Origin: Chloroflexi bacterium UBA5177
GTDB taxonomy: Bacteria > Chloroflexota > UBA5177
Direction: 5' to 3'
Assembly (NCBI GenBank): GCA_002413265.1
Contig: DHWR01000047.1
Span: 2,515-17,166, forward strand
DNA length: 14,652 nucleotides
A model generated the notes under the pieces. The model made no database searches. It was not told the DNA's origin and saw only the letters and a program-made list of their open reading frames with translations. This document shows, piece after piece, positions 1 through 9,303 of this stretch; within the stretch, counting starts at the first letter, position 1, and each line of letters begins with the position of its first letter. The translations under genes and the position numbers were made by a program.

Positions 1-453
1 GGCTCCTCGTACGATTTGAAGCTCATCGGTTTGGGAGCTCGGGATACCCTTCGTCTAGAGGCGGGCTACATGCTCTACGGAAACGACATCGATGAGACGA
101 CGTCTCCCCTGGAGGCGGGACTTGGGTGGACTGTGAAGCTTGGCGCGTCCGACTTCATGGGTCGGCAGGAGATCGAGCGGCAAAAATCGGAGGGATTGAG
201 ACGCCGCATGGTTGCTCTCGAAATGAGGGATCGAAGCATTCCAAGGCAGCATTATTCAATCAGGGTCGAGGGCCAGCCGGTGGGAGAAGTGACAAGTGGG
301 ACGTTCTCTCCGACATTCGGTCATGGCGTCGGACTCGGCTACATTCAAACGGAACACAGCAAGGCCGGAACCGAGGTCGACGTGGACATCAGGCGGGAAG
401 ATCATCCGGCACTCATCGTGCGGAAGCCAATCTATAAGCGGGAGGCAGCGTAA
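1..453 (+). CDS. gcvT: Glycine cleavage system T protein (aminomethyltransferase), C-terminal part
   Basis: The reading frame is open from the first base, so the N-terminal part of the gene lies outside the window; 150 residues are visible. GcvT transfers the methylene group from the aminomethyl-lipoyl arm of the H protein to tetrahydrofolate and releases ammonia, in the cytoplasm. The visible part carries the family signature GARDTLRLEAGYMLYGND, then DETTSPLEAGLGW, the DFMGR segment, and a C-terminal beta-barrel stretch with GEVTSGTFSPTFGHGVGLGY. These are typical of the last third of GcvT. The stop codon is two bases before the gcvH start, and a GGAGG at 441-445 inside the gcvT end serves gcvH, so the two genes are translationally close. 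Nothing looks degenerate. A folate-binding paralogue such as YgfZ is made unlikely by the downstream gcvH, gcvPA and gcvPB. Confidence 0.96.
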   Translation, partial: GSSYDLKLIGLGARDTLRLEAGYMLYGNDIDETTSPLEAGLGWTVKLGASDFMGRQEIERQKSEGLRRRMVALEMRDRSIPRQHYSIRVEGQPVGEVTSGTFSPTFGHGVGLGYIQTEHSKAGTEVDVDIRREDHPALIVRKPIYKREAA

Positions 454-455
454 CG

Positions 456-848
456 ATGGAAGACACGTATCCCAGTGATCTGCGCTACACGGAGTCGGAT
501 GAATGGGTTCGCCAAGAGGGGGATGAACTCGTGTCGGGGATCAGCGCTTTTGCCGCCGAGCAGCTTGGGGATGTCGTGTACGTGCAGCTGCCCGATGTCG
601 GAGCTCACTACGAAAAGGGGGCTGCCTTCGGAGAGATCGAGTCCGTCAAAGCCGTCTCGGATCTAAACATGCCCCTGGCCGGTGAGGTCGTGCAGGTCAA
701 CGAAGAGCTCGATCAGAACCCCGGACTTATCAACGAGGATCCGTACGGTCGGGGCTGGATTGTACGTTTCACTCCCGAGGCACCGGCACAGTATGAGAGT
801 CTCCTGGACGCTCAGGCATATGAGCGCAGCACCACGGAGCGTCATTGA
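456..848 (+). CDS. gcvH: Glycine cleavage system H protein (lipoyl carrier)
   Basis: This 130-residue protein has the usual GcvH length. It carries the lipoyl group that shuttles the aminomethyl intermediate between the P, T and L proteins. The N-terminus reads YPSDLRYTESDEWV, the family opening. The lipoylation motif is GEIESVKAVSDLNMPLAGEV, so the modified lysine is Lys65. NPGLINEDPYGRGWIV near residue 95 is also characteristic. The ATG at 456 is preceded by GGAGG with a 10-nt spacer and lies two bases after the gcvT stop. The TGA stop overlaps the next gene's ATG by one base (TGATG), which suggests translational coupling. The last 10 to 15 residues are polar and not distinctive. The identification is secure. 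Confidence 0.97.
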   Translation: MEDTYPSDLRYTESDEWVRQEGDELVSGISAFAAEQLGDVVYVQLPDVGAHYEKGAAFGEIESVKAVSDLNMPLAGEVVQVNEELDQNPGLINEDPYGRGWIVRFTPEAPAQYESLLDAQAYERSTTERH

Positions 849-2242
849 TGTCGTATCTTCCTCACACTCCTGAAGAGCGAACCGAGATGCTCGACGTAAT
901 AGGAGTGGCGAGCGTGGACGAGCTGTTCGCGAACGTGCCGGAATCGCTTCGCAGCGGCGAGCCCAACATCGGAAAGGGGATGAGCGAGCTAGAGGTCGTC
1001 CGATTGCTCGACGGGCTCCAGGCGCAAAATCTTGATCTCGAGCACCGTCCCTCTTTTCTGGGTGGCGGCGCTTACCAGCACTATGTCCCGAGCGCCGTGC
1101 CCGCCATCACCGGGCGTTCGGAGTTCTACACCTCCTATACGCCTTACCAGCCGGAGGTGAGCCAGGGCACGCTGCAAGTTATCTACGAGTTTCAAACCAT
1201 GATCGCTGAGCTCATGGGTCTGGACATCTCGAATGCCTCGCTGTATGACATGGCAACAGCCGTGGCGGAGGCGTGCACCATTGCCATCAACGAGACTCGT
1301 CGTAGCCGCGTACTAGTTGCGGCTGGCGTTCACCCTGACTCACGGCAGGTGGTGGCTACCTACATGCGCGCTCAAGGCTTCGAGTGCGTCGATCTCGGTG
1401 AGGACTGGACAATAGACGTCGAAAGGGCTGGTCAGCTTATTGACGAGTCCATAGCAGGCGTCGTCGTTCAATCTCCGAACTTTTGGGGCGCGATCGAGCC
1501 CATGCAGGAGCTCTGCGAAGCTGCGCACAGGAGTGGTGCCCTGTTTATCGCCGCTGTGAACCCGCTATCCCTTGCCTTGCTGGCGCCTCCCGGCGAGTAT
1601 GGAGCCGACATCGGAGTCGGTTGCGGCCAGCCCCTGGGTATCTCACTGAGTTATGGTGGACCGTATCTGGGCTTGATTGCGGTTCGCGAGGGGTTGGAAC
1701 GCAGGTTGCCCGGACGCATCGCCGGTGCTACCCAGGACAGCCGGGGCCGAAAGGGCTACGTGCTCACCCTGCAGGCGCGTGAACAGCATATCCGACGCGA
1801 AAAAGCCACCTCCAACATTTGCACCAATCACCAGCTGATGGCATTGGCCGCCACGGTGTACTTGTCGCTGCTAGGTAAAGAGGGTCTGCGAGAGCTGGCA
1901 GCTCTCTGCCTGCGAAGAGCGCATTACGCCGCGGAGATGGTTACCGGCCTAGACGGTTTCGGGATTGCATTCGAGGCGCCATTTTTCAACGAATTCACAG
2001 TGAAGACGCCCGTGCCCGCGGCTGAGATCAACCGGCACCTGCTGAACGCCGGGATCATAGGTGGGCTCGATCTGGGTCAGATTGATGAAAGATTAGATCA
2101 CTTCCTGACCCTGGCGGTGACGGAAATGAACGACCGAGAGCAGATCGACGACTTAGTCGAGACGCTTCGAAGCCTGGAACCGGTGGAAGCCAGTGTTGCC
2201 GAGGCCGATCTTCAGGGAGCAGGCGCCGGGGGACGCTCATGA
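848..2242 (+). CDS. gcvPA: Glycine dehydrogenase (decarboxylating), P protein subunit 1
   Basis: This is the 464-residue alpha subunit of the split P protein. With GcvPB it decarboxylates glycine and loads the aminomethyl group onto lipoyl-GcvH. Visible family blocks are [13 protein letters not shown] at the N-terminus, [12 protein letters not shown] at residues 70-81, [20 protein letters not shown] at 91-110, SNASLYDMA near 128-136, and the late block [17 protein letters not shown]. This half has the fold of a PLP enzyme but not the PLP lysine, which is in the partner subunit. The ATG at 848 is preferred because it overlaps the gcvH stop; an in-frame TTG at 845 is also possible. The stop overlaps the gcvPB ATG in an ATGA arrangement, which favours equal synthesis of the two subunits. 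Confidence 0.97.
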   Translation: MSYLPHTPEERTEMLDVIGVASVDELFANVPESLRSGEPNIGKGMSELEVVRLLDGLQAQNLDLEHRPSFLGGGAYQHYVPSAVPAITGRSEFYTSYTPYQPEVSQGTLQVIYEFQTMIAELMGLDISNASLYDMATAVAEACTIAINETRRSRVLVAAGVHPDSRQVVATYMRAQGFECVDLGEDWTIDVERAGQLIDESIAGVVVQSPNFWGAIEPMQELCEAAHRSGALFIAAVNPLSLALLAPPGEYGADIGVGCGQPLGISLSYGGPYLGLIAVREGLERRLPGRIAGATQDSRGRKGYVLTLQAREQHIRREKATSNICTNHQLMALAATVYLSLLGKEGLRELAALCLRRAHYAAEMVTGLDGFGIAFEAPFFNEFTVKTPVPAAEINRHLLNAGIIGGLDLGQIDERLDHFLTLAVTEMNDREQIDDLVETLRSLEPVEASVAEADLQGAGAGGRS

Positions 2243-3750
2243 GCGAACAGTTGATCTTCGAGCTCAGCTCTCCCGGACGGAAAGGCTATTCTTTGCCACC
2301 CGTCGACGTGCCGGAGGTACCTGTCGAAAAGCTCCTGGATGGAGCGAAGCTTCGCGGGCGACCCGCCGAGCTTCCCCAGGTATCTGAGCCCGACGTGGTC
2401 CGGCACTTCACGCACCTGTCGAAACTGAACTACAGCATCGACAGCGGGTTTTATCCGCTGGGTTCCTGCACCATGAAGTACAACCCCAAGGTAAATGAGC
2501 AAGCGGTCGTCGCTGCCGGATGGAGGGCGATTCACCCATATCAGCCTGAGGCCACCGTTCAGGGCGCCCTGCGCCTGATGTACGAGCTGCAAGAAATTCT
2601 TTGCGAGATTGCCGGCATGAGTGAATTCACTCTGCAGCCGGCAGCGGGAGCGCACGGTGAGCTCACGGGGCTGCTCATGATCCAGGCATACCACCGCGCG
2701 CGAGGACAGAGCGGGCGCAATGAAGTGATTGCTCCGGACTCATCTCACGGCACTAACCCGGCAACTGCGTCCATGGTGGGCTGCAAGCTCATCACCGTGC
2801 ACTCGGATGATCGCGGAAGGGTGGATCTAGAGGAGCTTAGAAAGCTGGCCTGCGAGCGAACGGCGGCCTTGATGCTCACCAACCCGAGCACTCTCGGCCT
2901 GTTCGATGAGCAGGTCGAGGAGATGTCGGAGATCATCCACGAAGCCGGCGGAATGATGTACTACGACGGTGCGAATCTGAATGCGATCATGGGCGTGGCC
3001 CGTCCCGGTGACATGGGCTTTGACGTCGTGCATCTCAATCTGCACAAGACTTTCACGACGCCGCACGGAGGCGGCGGGCCGGGTGCCGGGCCGGTAGGAG
3101 TAAAAGCAGTTCTTGCGCCGTTCCTGCCGGTGCCCTCCGTGAGTCTGCGCGGGCAACAGTACGTTTTGGAATATGACCGTCCTCAGAGCATCGGCAAGGT
3201 CCGCAGTTTTTACGGCAATTTCGGCATGCTGGTGCGTGCGTTCACGTACATTCGCAGGATGGGCAGCGACGGTCTGAGTCAGGTAAGCAGAGATGCCGTG
3301 CTGAGCGCGAACTACCTTCGAGCACGTCTTAGGGACCTGTATCCGGAAGCCTATGGGGGTCCGAACATGCATGAGGTCGTGCTATCGGGCAAGAAAATCC
3401 AACGTGAGACGGGAGTACGGACCATGGACGTTGCCAAGCGGCTCATCGACCATGGATTTCATCCTCCGACCGTTTACTTCCCACTGATAGTGGACGAAGC
3501 ACTCATGATCGAGCCCACCGAGACGGAGAACAAGGACACTCTGGACGCGTTTGTGGAGGCGATGCGCGCCATCGCCGAGGAAGCACGTACGTCTCCAGAA
3601 ACGGTCAAGACCGCGCCTCACAGCGCTCCCGTGGGAAGGCTCGACGAAGTACAGGCGGCGCGACGCCCCGATCTGCGCTGGCGCGCGAGCCACGTGGCGA
3701 ACGAATCCGGGGTTCCGCCCACTCCCGAAAGCCAGCCGCTGGGAGTGTGA
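2239..3750 (+). CDS. gcvPB: Glycine dehydrogenase (decarboxylating), P protein subunit 2
   Basis: This is the 503-residue catalytic, PLP-binding subunit of the split P protein. [14 protein letters not shown] is at residues 71-84, followed by [10 protein letters not shown] and [12 protein letters not shown]. The PLP-lysine block [15 protein letters not shown] places the Schiff-base lysine at Lys270. The conserved tail TVKTAPH...[11 protein letters not shown]...LRW is present. About 20 further residues, rich in Pro, Glu and Ser, follow the point where most homologues end. The start overlaps gcvPA by four bases (ATGA). Together gcvT-gcvH-gcvPA-gcvPB form one operon; the lipoamide dehydrogenase gene is not in the window, and the operon's 5' region, where a glycine riboswitch might lie, is also outside it. 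Confidence 0.97.
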   Translation: MSEQLIFELSSPGRKGYSLPPVDVPEVPVEKLLDGAKLRGRPAELPQVSEPDVVRHFTHLSKLNYSIDSGFYPLGSCTMKYNPKVNEQAVVAAGWRAIHPYQPEATVQGALRLMYELQEILCEIAGMSEFTLQPAAGAHGELTGLLMIQAYHRARGQSGRNEVIAPDSSHGTNPATASMVGCKLITVHSDDRGRVDLEELRKLACERTAALMLTNPSTLGLFDEQVEEMSEIIHEAGGMMYYDGANLNAIMGVARPGDMGFDVVHLNLHKTFTTPHGGGGPGAGPVGVKAVLAPFLPVPSVSLRGQQYVLEYDRPQSIGKVRSFYGNFGMLVRAFTYIRRMGSDGLSQVSRDAVLSANYLRARLRDLYPEAYGGPNMHEVVLSGKKIQRETGVRTMDVAKRLIDHGFHPPTVYFPLIVDEALMIEPTETENKDTLDAFVEAMRAIAEEARTSPETVKTAPHSAPVGRLDEVQAARRPDLRWRASHVANESGVPPTPESQPLGV

Positions 3751-3814
3751 GCGGTCTAAGACTCTCTCCGCACAGAGATCTAGCGCCCGAATGATTAAGG
3801 GGAGTAACAAACGA

Positions 3815-5836
3815 ATGCATGGTGTGACGCTGCGAGAGCGACTCGAGCTCCTCGCCGGAAATCTGGCGTCCCAGTGGAATGGTGGCCGAGAAGTCACCGA
3901 TCGGCTGATCGCTGCCGGCGGGGACGCGTGGAATAGTCCATTGTGCGCACTGGCGAAGTTAGACGATTCGGCGCTGGAGACTGAGTTCGGCTCAGATGAT
4001 GAGCACATTAACGATGCCCTTGAAGGGCTAGAGTCGTACCTGGCTTCGGAGACGTGGTACGAGCGAGCCCTAAGTCGGCTTCCGGGGCTAGAGGCGCTGC
4101 GCGACGGACCAGTCGCCTATTTCTGTTCAGAGTTTGGGCTGGCTAAGTGGCTGCCCATCTACTCAGGAGGGCTGGGAATACTTGCAGGAGATGCCCTGAG
4201 AGAGGCGAGCGACATGGGGCTGCCTTTTGTGGGCGTAGGTCTCTTCTACAGGCATGGCTACTTCCATCAGGAACTCAGCGATGCGCATCGACAGACAGAG
4301 TATTACGATGCGCTCGACCCGGCACGTCTCGGCCTACGGCGAGCGCAGGATGCAAGCGGGACTGATCTTCTCATATCCGTGCCTCTTGCCGACCGCGAGG
4401 TCCGGGCGGCTGTCTGGATACTGCAGGTCGGTCGGGTGCCGTTGTACCTGCTCGACACCAATGTGCCCGAAAACGAAGACGAGAGCGACCGCGAGATAAC
4501 GGGAACGCTGTACGGCGGCGACCAAGAGACGAGGATTCGCCAGGAGATTGTGCTCGGCGTCGGAGGAATTCGTGCCCTGCGAGCTCTCGGCATTCGACCG
4601 CAAGTGATCTCCATGAACGAAGGGCACGCTGCGTTTCTCGGGATCGAGCTGCTGGCCGAGGAGCTTCCGTCAACCGATTTCTTCACCGCTCTCAGGCGAG
4701 TTCAATCGAGAGTCGTGTACACAAACCACACGGTGGTGCCGGCGGGCAATGACGTTTTCCCCCGTGATCTCGTCCGCAGGTACCTGGGACCGTATGTCGA
4801 GTCAAGGGGTATCGGACTAGACCAACTGATCAGTCTCGCGACGCCGGGAACGGATTCGGGCTTCCAGATGGCGATTCTTGCCTTCCAAATGTCAGGGCGG
4901 GCAAACGCCGTGAGCCGCCTGCACGCTGAGGTCATCCCTCGAGAGTGGCCGGGTTTCGAGGTCCAAGCGGTCACCAACGGCGTGCACGTTCCCACGTGGA
5001 CTGGCCCGAAGATTCGGCAGCTGCTGGACGAGTTTGTAAGCGATTGGCGCGGAGACGAACCGAGTTGGGAGGGCATCGAGTCGATCCCCTCAGAACGCCT
5101 GGGCGAGGCACGCGACGAGCAGCGGCGCCTGATGGTGGACTACATCTCTCAACTCACCGGGCACGGGCTCGATGCGACGGCGCTGACCTTGGTATGGGCC
5201 AGGCGCTTTGCGGAGTACAAGAGAGCCTGGCTGATCGGATCGAACCTCAGCAGGCTTGCGAGGTTGCTTGGGGATCCTGAACGTCCGCTGCAGCTTGTGT
5301 TCTCGGGCAAAAGCCATCCTCGTGACGAGGCCGGCAAGAACATGATGCAGGAGGTTCTTCAGCGTCTGGAGGTGGACGAGACCGTGTCTAGGCGCGTCGT
5401 GTTCGTCGAGGATTACAACGAAGAAGTGGGTCGGTATCTCACTATGGGCGCGGACGTGTGGCTCAATACGCCTCGCAAGCCACTCGAGGCGAGCGGTACC
5501 AGTGGGATGAAATCCGGTGACAATGGCGGACTTCAGGTGACGGTTACGGATGGGTGGGCCGACGAGGTCGACTGGTATGAAGTCGGCTGGGGGATCCGCG
5601 GAACTGGAGACGAGCAGGATGCCATCGAGCTGTACGACTATCTCGAAGACAGCGTCGTGCCAACATTCTTCGATCGCGCCGACGCGAGGGTTTCCGAACG
5701 CTGGGCTTCAATGATGCGAAAGACGATGACGTTGACCCTAAGCGGATACAGTTCGCGAAGGATGCTGACGGATTATGTTGAAAAGCTGTACCTGCCACTC
5801 CTTCGGGAGCAGGAGGTTGCCGCCGCGCCCGGCTAG
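3815..5836 (+). CDS. glgP: Alpha-glucan (glycogen/maltodextrin) phosphorylase, short form
   Basis: This 673-residue GT35 enzyme removes glucose-1-phosphate from alpha-1,4-glucans in the cytoplasm. It matches the 'alpha-glucan family phosphorylase' branch (TIGR02094 type), which is shorter than the E. coli enzyme. YFCSEFGL is at residues 102-109 and YSGGLGILAGD at 116-126. NEGHAAF, YTNHTVVPAGNDVFP, TNGVHVPTW and RRFAEYKR follow in the expected order. The PLP motif EASGTSGMKSGDNGG gives Lys566 as the cofactor lysine. The start at 3815 has AAGGGGAG at 3797-3804 upstream with a 10-nt spacer. An in-frame ATG at 3791 would add eight residues but has no such site. The frame is open further upstream into gcvPB, which is coincidental. 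It lies 64 nt after gcvPB with no clear terminator, so cotranscription is possible, but the functions are unrelated. Confidence 0.95.
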   Translation: MHGVTLRERLELLAGNLASQWNGGREVTDRLIAAGGDAWNSPLCALAKLDDSALETEFGSDDEHINDALEGLESYLASETWYERALSRLPGLEALRDGPVAYFCSEFGLAKWLPIYSGGLGILAGDALREASDMGLPFVGVGLFYRHGYFHQELSDAHRQTEYYDALDPARLGLRRAQDASGTDLLISVPLADREVRAAVWILQVGRVPLYLLDTNVPENEDESDREITGTLYGGDQETRIRQEIVLGVGGIRALRALGIRPQVISMNEGHAAFLGIELLAEELPSTDFFTALRRVQSRVVYTNHTVVPAGNDVFPRDLVRRYLGPYVESRGIGLDQLISLATPGTDSGFQMAILAFQMSGRANAVSRLHAEVIPREWPGFEVQAVTNGVHVPTWTGPKIRQLLDEFVSDWRGDEPSWEGIESIPSERLGEARDEQRRLMVDYISQLTGHGLDATALTLVWARRFAEYKRAWLIGSNLSRLARLLGDPERPLQLVFSGKSHPRDEAGKNMMQEVLQRLEVDETVSRRVVFVEDYNEEVGRYLTMGADVWLNTPRKPLEASGTSGMKSGDNGGLQVTVTDGWADEVDWYEVGWGIRGTGDEQDAIELYDYLEDSVVPTFFDRADARVSERWASMMRKTMTLTLSGYSSRRMLTDYVEKLYLPLLREQEVAAAPG

Positions 5837-5962
5837 CGCATTTGCTTACAAGCAGTGCTGCTAACCAACTCGTTCGGCCAGAAGATCATGAGTGTCAGTG
5901 CGGGCAGGGTGTCCAAAGATTCACTATCATGGCTGTAGGCACTAGCATCTCGGGAGGAATTT

Positions 5963-6184
5963 TTGGAAGGTGACGCGGCTCTGGCCAGCCAGTCCTCTCA
6001 GCCCCCGGCTCCTGGTTCGGGCTTCACCTCCGCGGAAGGGGCGGCCGTTGCGCTTGCGCAGGACGAGGTGGTTCAGGACAAAGAAGAGCTGCGCGTGCTC
6101 CTGTTTGGGTTTGCGACCGGAATGACAGTCGCCGCCGTCTTCTTTATCTACGTCCTACTCGCCACGGCTCGTCTCCTGCCCTGA
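5963..6184 (+). CDS. Small single-pass membrane protein of unknown function
   Basis: The frame encodes 73 residues from a TTG start. The start is supported by a strong GGGAGG at 5952-5957 with a 5-nt spacer. The first 43 residues are polar, with an Ala/Ser/Pro-rich beginning and an acidic stretch (DEVVQDKEELR). Residues 44 to about 68 form one hydrophobic helix, VLLFGFATGMTVAAVFFIYV. The acidic patch before the helix and the short basic end after it would fit an N-out or tail-anchored topology, but this is not decided. I do not recognise a family. It follows glgP by 126 nt and converges with the phosphoesterase gene. Coding status rests on the ribosome binding site and the clean membrane segment, not on homology. 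Confidence 0.55.
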   Translation: MEGDAALASQSSQPPAPGSGFTSAEGAAVALAQDEVVQDKEELRVLLFGFATGMTVAAVFFIYVLLATARLLP

Positions 6185-6197
6185 GCACGAGCTCAGG
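6180..6197. terminator. Weak hairpin between convergent genes
   Basis: CCTGAGC and GCTCAGG form a perfect 7-bp stem around an ACGA loop, overlapping the stop codon of the small membrane protein. No T-run follows on either strand, so it is at best a weak or Rho-assisted terminator for the convergent genes. Confidence 0.25.
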
Positions 6198-6235
6198 ACT
6201 CTCCACGGCCTGCGAGCGGGATCCGAGGTCGGCTC

Positions 6236-8581
6236 TTATTTCAGCTTGAAACGCGCCACGGCTATGAACACCGACGACGAGTGGCTCACCATTGCCTGCA
6301 CATTAACTTCTCGGCTGGACGTCCGATGAGAGAGTTTCCGCACGCGGAACCGGTACGTCCCCTTTCCACTCGCCGATAGCCTCACTTTGTGAGTCGCGTA
6401 GACCCCGTCCGGATAGAGGATGGTGATCGTGACCAACGCCTTCTTCGAGCCGAGGATCGCAAGAGTTTCTGTGGCGTTCTGGCGAACAACGGAGGGCGAG
6501 GCATATACCTCGACCGGGCCACGAGCGACTGTGAAGGATGTGGTCGCTCTGCTCGATCCCGAGGTGACGAGGACTCCGGCTTGCTGAGACGTCAGCGTGT
6601 TCGCGTCGTAAGGCACAGAGAAGGAATAAACGACCTTCCCACTCGAAGGCACAGACTCTGTCTTGTGAATTGTCTTCTTGCCGGCAAAGGTGACCGTTAT
6701 TGAGATCTTTCCCTTGGACACGCCAAGAACTGTAAGAGTTTCTTTGGTTCCAGACTTGACCGTCGAGTTGGCCGCTTCCACCTCGAGCTTGACCGCCCGA
6801 GCGCCAAGGATCTTGACGTTCGTCGTGCGTATGACCGTCATGCTATGGGTGTTGAGGAACCCGGAGACCTGGACAACCTCGCCGCCGGACAGATCGTCAT
6901 TCGAGCCGGTGCTCCCATCGGGCAACACAATCTTTGGGTGGGATCCCAAGGCCACGACCACGTCGCTTCTGCCCAGCTTTGCATCGACGAACGTTCCATC
7001 TTGGCTGACGTTTTGGATGACCATTGTCTTCCTGACCAGCGGAGTCACCGAGAAGTCCCGTACCGCAAAGGCCGTGTACACGAGGGCACGCTGCGGGTCT
7101 GGCGTAGCGTTGGTCGCCACGTTGTCGCCGATCGAGAGGTCGGAAAATTTGAGCTGATCATCCTTGGCGTCCCTCACGTTGTACGAAGGGCCAAGAATGA
7201 TGGACACCAGACTGCCCCCCTTGATGCGCATGACAACGGTGTGCAGCTTTTGCCGGATCTCCAAACGCACCACGCTTCCATTGAGCACTGTTCGAGTCAC
7301 GTAGTCGTTCCTCGGGCACCGGCGAGGAGTGAGCACCAGAGGCGGAAGCGGCCTCTGGTGGAAGTCGAAGGAGCTAAGCATGGACGTGGCGATCTTGTCG
7401 CGATCTGTGAGCGAAGGCAGGTGGAAGTCGTCCTCCACAAACCTCAGAAAGGAGTCGAACTCGAGCTGAGTGTGGTCGATAAAGGTTGGCTTGGCATACG
7501 GAGAGATGACGATAGTCGGCACCCGAGGACCAAGGCTTATGTAGTCCTGAGGCGGTGGAGGCACGTGATCGTAAAAGCCTCCGAAGTCATCCCATGTGAG
7601 GAAAATCGCCGTGTCTTTCCAGTACTTGCTCTGCATGACCGCGTTGATCATGCGCACCGTCCAGCCTTCTCCGACGCAGATAGCTGCCGGCGGATGATCG
7701 CTCTGAACCGCGTCGGTGACGAGCCAGCTGACGGCCGGCAGATGGCCCGTTTGCACATCGGTGACGAACTGCTTATCGGTGGGAACGTGCGAGGTCCAGA
7801 GAGAGGAGTATCGAATGTGCTTTATGGCATCTAGCGCCGACCAGACATACCCAGACGTGAAAGGGGGCGGAGCGTAATATTTCCAGCTCACATGCGCCTT
7901 TTGGAGCAGGTCGGGCAAGGTCCGAAAGTTGAAGCATGGGCGGGTAGTAAACCGTTGTCCAGAGCTGTTTATCCCGCTGACAACCGAGTTCTTGCCGCCG
8001 TCGCAGCCCCAAGCGTGCGCGATCTGACCTCGGGGGTTGTCGATAGTGCCTCCGGAGGTGGCGGCAACGGTAATGAGGTGGTTGGGAAAGCTTGGCCCCA
8101 TGATTGTCGAGAAGAAATGGTCATCCAGCGTAAATGCCGTCGCATATCGCCAGTAGTTAGGAATGTCGGATTGATGAAACTGGGAGTCAGCGATGTCCTT
8201 CCCGAACTGTTCAGCGCCGGGAAGCAAATCGAAGCGATCCATGCGGCCGTTGTTGACGGCAAGTACCGCTGCATCGCCTGCGTGGCCGATATCGAGAAAG
8301 AGGCGGTCGGGCGTGTGATTCAGGGGCACGGTTGCGCCGGTTGAAATCGTGGCCCGGGTCGCGCCGTCGGCCCCCGGAAAACGCCCAAACATGGTGTCGA
8401 ACGAGCGGTTTTCCTTGTCGATGATAATGATGTGCTTGATGGGGTAGCGTGCGACGGCGCGCTCCGGCTGCGGAGGCGAGGTATCCGCGGTGGCGGGTCG
8501 GCTGAAACTGGAAAACGCGATCAGCGTAAGGGCGCCCGATAATGCAAGGCACCCGGCTGCCACCTTATTGCGGCCCCGCAT
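6236..8581 (-). CDS. Secreted phosphoesterase, phospholipase C / AcpA acid phosphatase family, with long beta-rich C-terminal tail
   Basis: The 781-residue protein begins with a signal peptide: a basic MRGRNK start, a hydrophobic core to about residue 27, and a likely cleavage after ATA near residue 32. Residues about 48-420 are a PF04185-type phosphoesterase domain. Key blocks are [19 protein letters not shown] (48-66), MGPSFPNH (161-168), SDHPPA (294-299), [16 protein letters not shown] (328-343) and [20 protein letters not shown] (358-377). Family members hydrolyse phospholipids or phosphomonoesters outside the cytoplasm; the substrate here is unknown. Residues about 430-595 look like two small beta-barrel modules, and about 596-781 like two Ig-like repeats, each opening with a stretch resembling S-x-V-x-x-x-T-x-E-T-L-x-x-L-G. 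The start at 8581 has GGGAG just upstream; the frame is open another 36 codons but lacks a ribosome site there. It is transcribed divergently from the 170-aa gene. Confidence 0.88.
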   Translation of the reverse strand: MRGRNKVAAGCLALSGALTLIAFSSFSRPATADTSPPQPERAVARYPIKHIIIIDKENRSFDTMFGRFPGADGATRATISTGATVPLNHTPDRLFLDIGHAGDAAVLAVNNGRMDRFDLLPGAEQFGKDIADSQFHQSDIPNYWRYATAFTLDDHFFSTIMGPSFPNHLITVAATSGGTIDNPRGQIAHAWGCDGGKNSVVSGINSSGQRFTTRPCFNFRTLPDLLQKAHVSWKYYAPPPFTSGYVWSALDAIKHIRYSSLWTSHVPTDKQFVTDVQTGHLPAVSWLVTDAVQSDHPPAAICVGEGWTVRMINAVMQSKYWKDTAIFLTWDDFGGFYDHVPPPPQDYISLGPRVPTIVISPYAKPTFIDHTQLEFDSFLRFVEDDFHLPSLTDRDKIATSMLSSFDFHQRPLPPLVLTPRRCPRNDYVTRTVLNGSVVRLEIRQKLHTVVMRIKGGSLVSIILGPSYNVRDAKDDQLKFSDLSIGDNVATNATPDPQRALVYTAFAVRDFSVTPLVRKTMVIQNVSQDGTFVDAKLGRSDVVVALGSHPKIVLPDGSTGSNDDLSGGEVVQVSGFLNTHSMTVIRTTNVKILGARAVKLEVEAANSTVKSGTKETLTVLGVSKGKISITVTFAGKKTIHKTESVPSSGKVVYSFSVPYDANTLTSQQAGVLVTSGSSRATTSFTVARGPVEVYASPSVVRQNATETLAILGSKKALVTITILYPDGVYATHKVRLSASGKGTYRFRVRKLSHRTSSREVNVQAMVSHSSSVFIAVARFKLK

Positions 8582-8610
8582 GTCACTCCCTATTTCGTCG
8601 CAGTACTTTG

Positions 8611-8647
8611 CAGAGTTCCGGCGGCAGGACCGCGGCTCCAAACTCTG
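8611..8647 (-). other. Inverted repeat in the 5' leader of the phosphoesterase gene
   Basis: CAGAGTT (8611-8617) pairs with AACTCTG (8641-8647), enclosing a smaller GCGG/CCGC stem with a CAGGA loop. It lies 30-66 nt upstream of the start codon, between the shared -10-like element and the ribosome site. It could be an operator or a 5' UTR hairpin. Confidence 0.35.
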
Positions 8648-8661
8648 ACATTCTATCGGTC
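8646..8661 (-). promoter_or_regulatory. Shared upstream element GAC-N-GATAGAATGTCA, copy 1 (phosphoesterase promoter region)
   Basis: Read on the - strand this is GAC-C-GATAGAATGTCA, ending 65 bases before the phosphoesterase ATG. It contains TAGAAT, a 5/6 match to the -10 consensus. A near-identical copy lies at 9914-9929 in the same orientation relative to its downstream gene. No convincing -35 hexamer is seen 16-18 nt upstream. Confidence 0.4.
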
Positions 8662-8695
8662 CACGCGTTACAGTCCTGGACCCCGCCATATGCGG

Positions 8696-8724
8696 TGGTC
8701 AAATGCTGGAGAGGATACTACAAT
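8696..8724 (+). promoter_or_regulatory. Putative sigma-70 type promoter for the 170-aa gene
   Basis: TGGTCA (8696-8701, 4/6 to the -35 consensus) and TACAAT (8719-8724, 5/6 to the -10 consensus) are separated by exactly 17 nt. Transcription would begin near 8731 and give a leader of about 55 nt before the GTG start at 8787. Confidence 0.45.
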
Positions 8725-8786
8725 CGCACCTAGCGACAGATGCAACGAATGGTCACGTTGCCAAGGCAGCGTGCGGAGGAGTTTAC

Positions 8787-9299
8787 GTGGCGGGTTCGAA
8801 GTATTCGTACTATCTGATGCTCCGAGCTCTTGGAGCCTGGCTTGATGAAGAGTCGCCCAGACGGTTTACGGCACTCGAGACCGTGGATGGCTTTAGCGTG
8901 GTCCTCACCGGACATGGGTCGGGCAGGCCCGAGATCTCCGAGGTGCACTTCGATCGGGAGACGCTCACCGAACGCGAAAAACGGTTGGTGGAGAGGCGTC
9001 GAATACTGGGCAACCCGTTTGGGGCCGCGGGGGAAGGTGGTCAGTGGCACCTTGCGCCGTCCGGGCGACAGGACTTCCTTCGTGCGCTTGGTTATGAACT
9101 AGACGACGCCGACGCAAATGGTGTCATCCTTGACGAGCTCGATGATCAGCTCATTCTGACCTACAGCTACGTCGATCCCGCCCAAGGCTATTTGTGGCAT
9201 AAGAGGCTTGTCCAACTGCATCCCGAGGAGATCTCGAAGATCCTGGAGGTCGCTCGGGAAAGACGAAAAAAAGAGCGCAAGGGCGTTCTGCGCTGGTAA
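8787..9299 (+). CDS. Conserved-looking protein of unknown function, 170 aa
   Basis: I do not recognise a family. The GTG start at 8787 is chosen over the longer open frame (from 8703) because GGAGG at 8775-8779 sits 7 nt upstream, which is ideal. There is no signal peptide or membrane segment, so it is probably cytoplasmic. The N-terminal third has a GFSVVLTGHGSGRPEISEVH strand-rich stretch. The centre has a charged helix (TLTEREKRLVERRRILG), then GQWHLAPSGRQDFLRALGYEL and an acidic LDELDDQLILTYSYV segment. The end is a basic helix, ILEVARERRKKERKG. The mixture of acidic core and basic tail would suit a nucleic-acid-associated or regulatory protein, but that is a guess. It is divergent from the phosphoesterase and ends 4 nt from the convergent - strand gene. 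Confidence 0.75.
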   Translation: MAGSKYSYYLMLRALGAWLDEESPRRFTALETVDGFSVVLTGHGSGRPEISEVHFDRETLTEREKRLVERRRILGNPFGAAGEGGQWHLAPSGRQDFLRALGYELDDADANGVILDELDDQLILTYSYVDPAQGYLWHKRLVQLHPEEISKILEVARERRKKERKGVLRW

Positions 9300-9303
9300 G
9301 AGG

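Noticed and set aside
1..453. Glycine riboswitch for the gcv operon
   Set aside because: The operon's 5' region lies outside the window; the visible spacers between gcv genes are too short to hold one.
3551..3814. N-terminal extension of the phosphorylase frame into gcvPB
   Set aside because: It overlaps the conserved end of gcvPB and is Arg-rich. The start at 3815 has a proper ribosome binding site and family-like N-terminus.
6845..7834. A 329-codon open frame on the + strand
   Set aside because: It lies antisense to the phosphoesterase, whose frame carries signal peptide and family motifs. The + frame is His/Arg/Val-rich with no recognisable motif, a usual shadow in GC-rich DNA.
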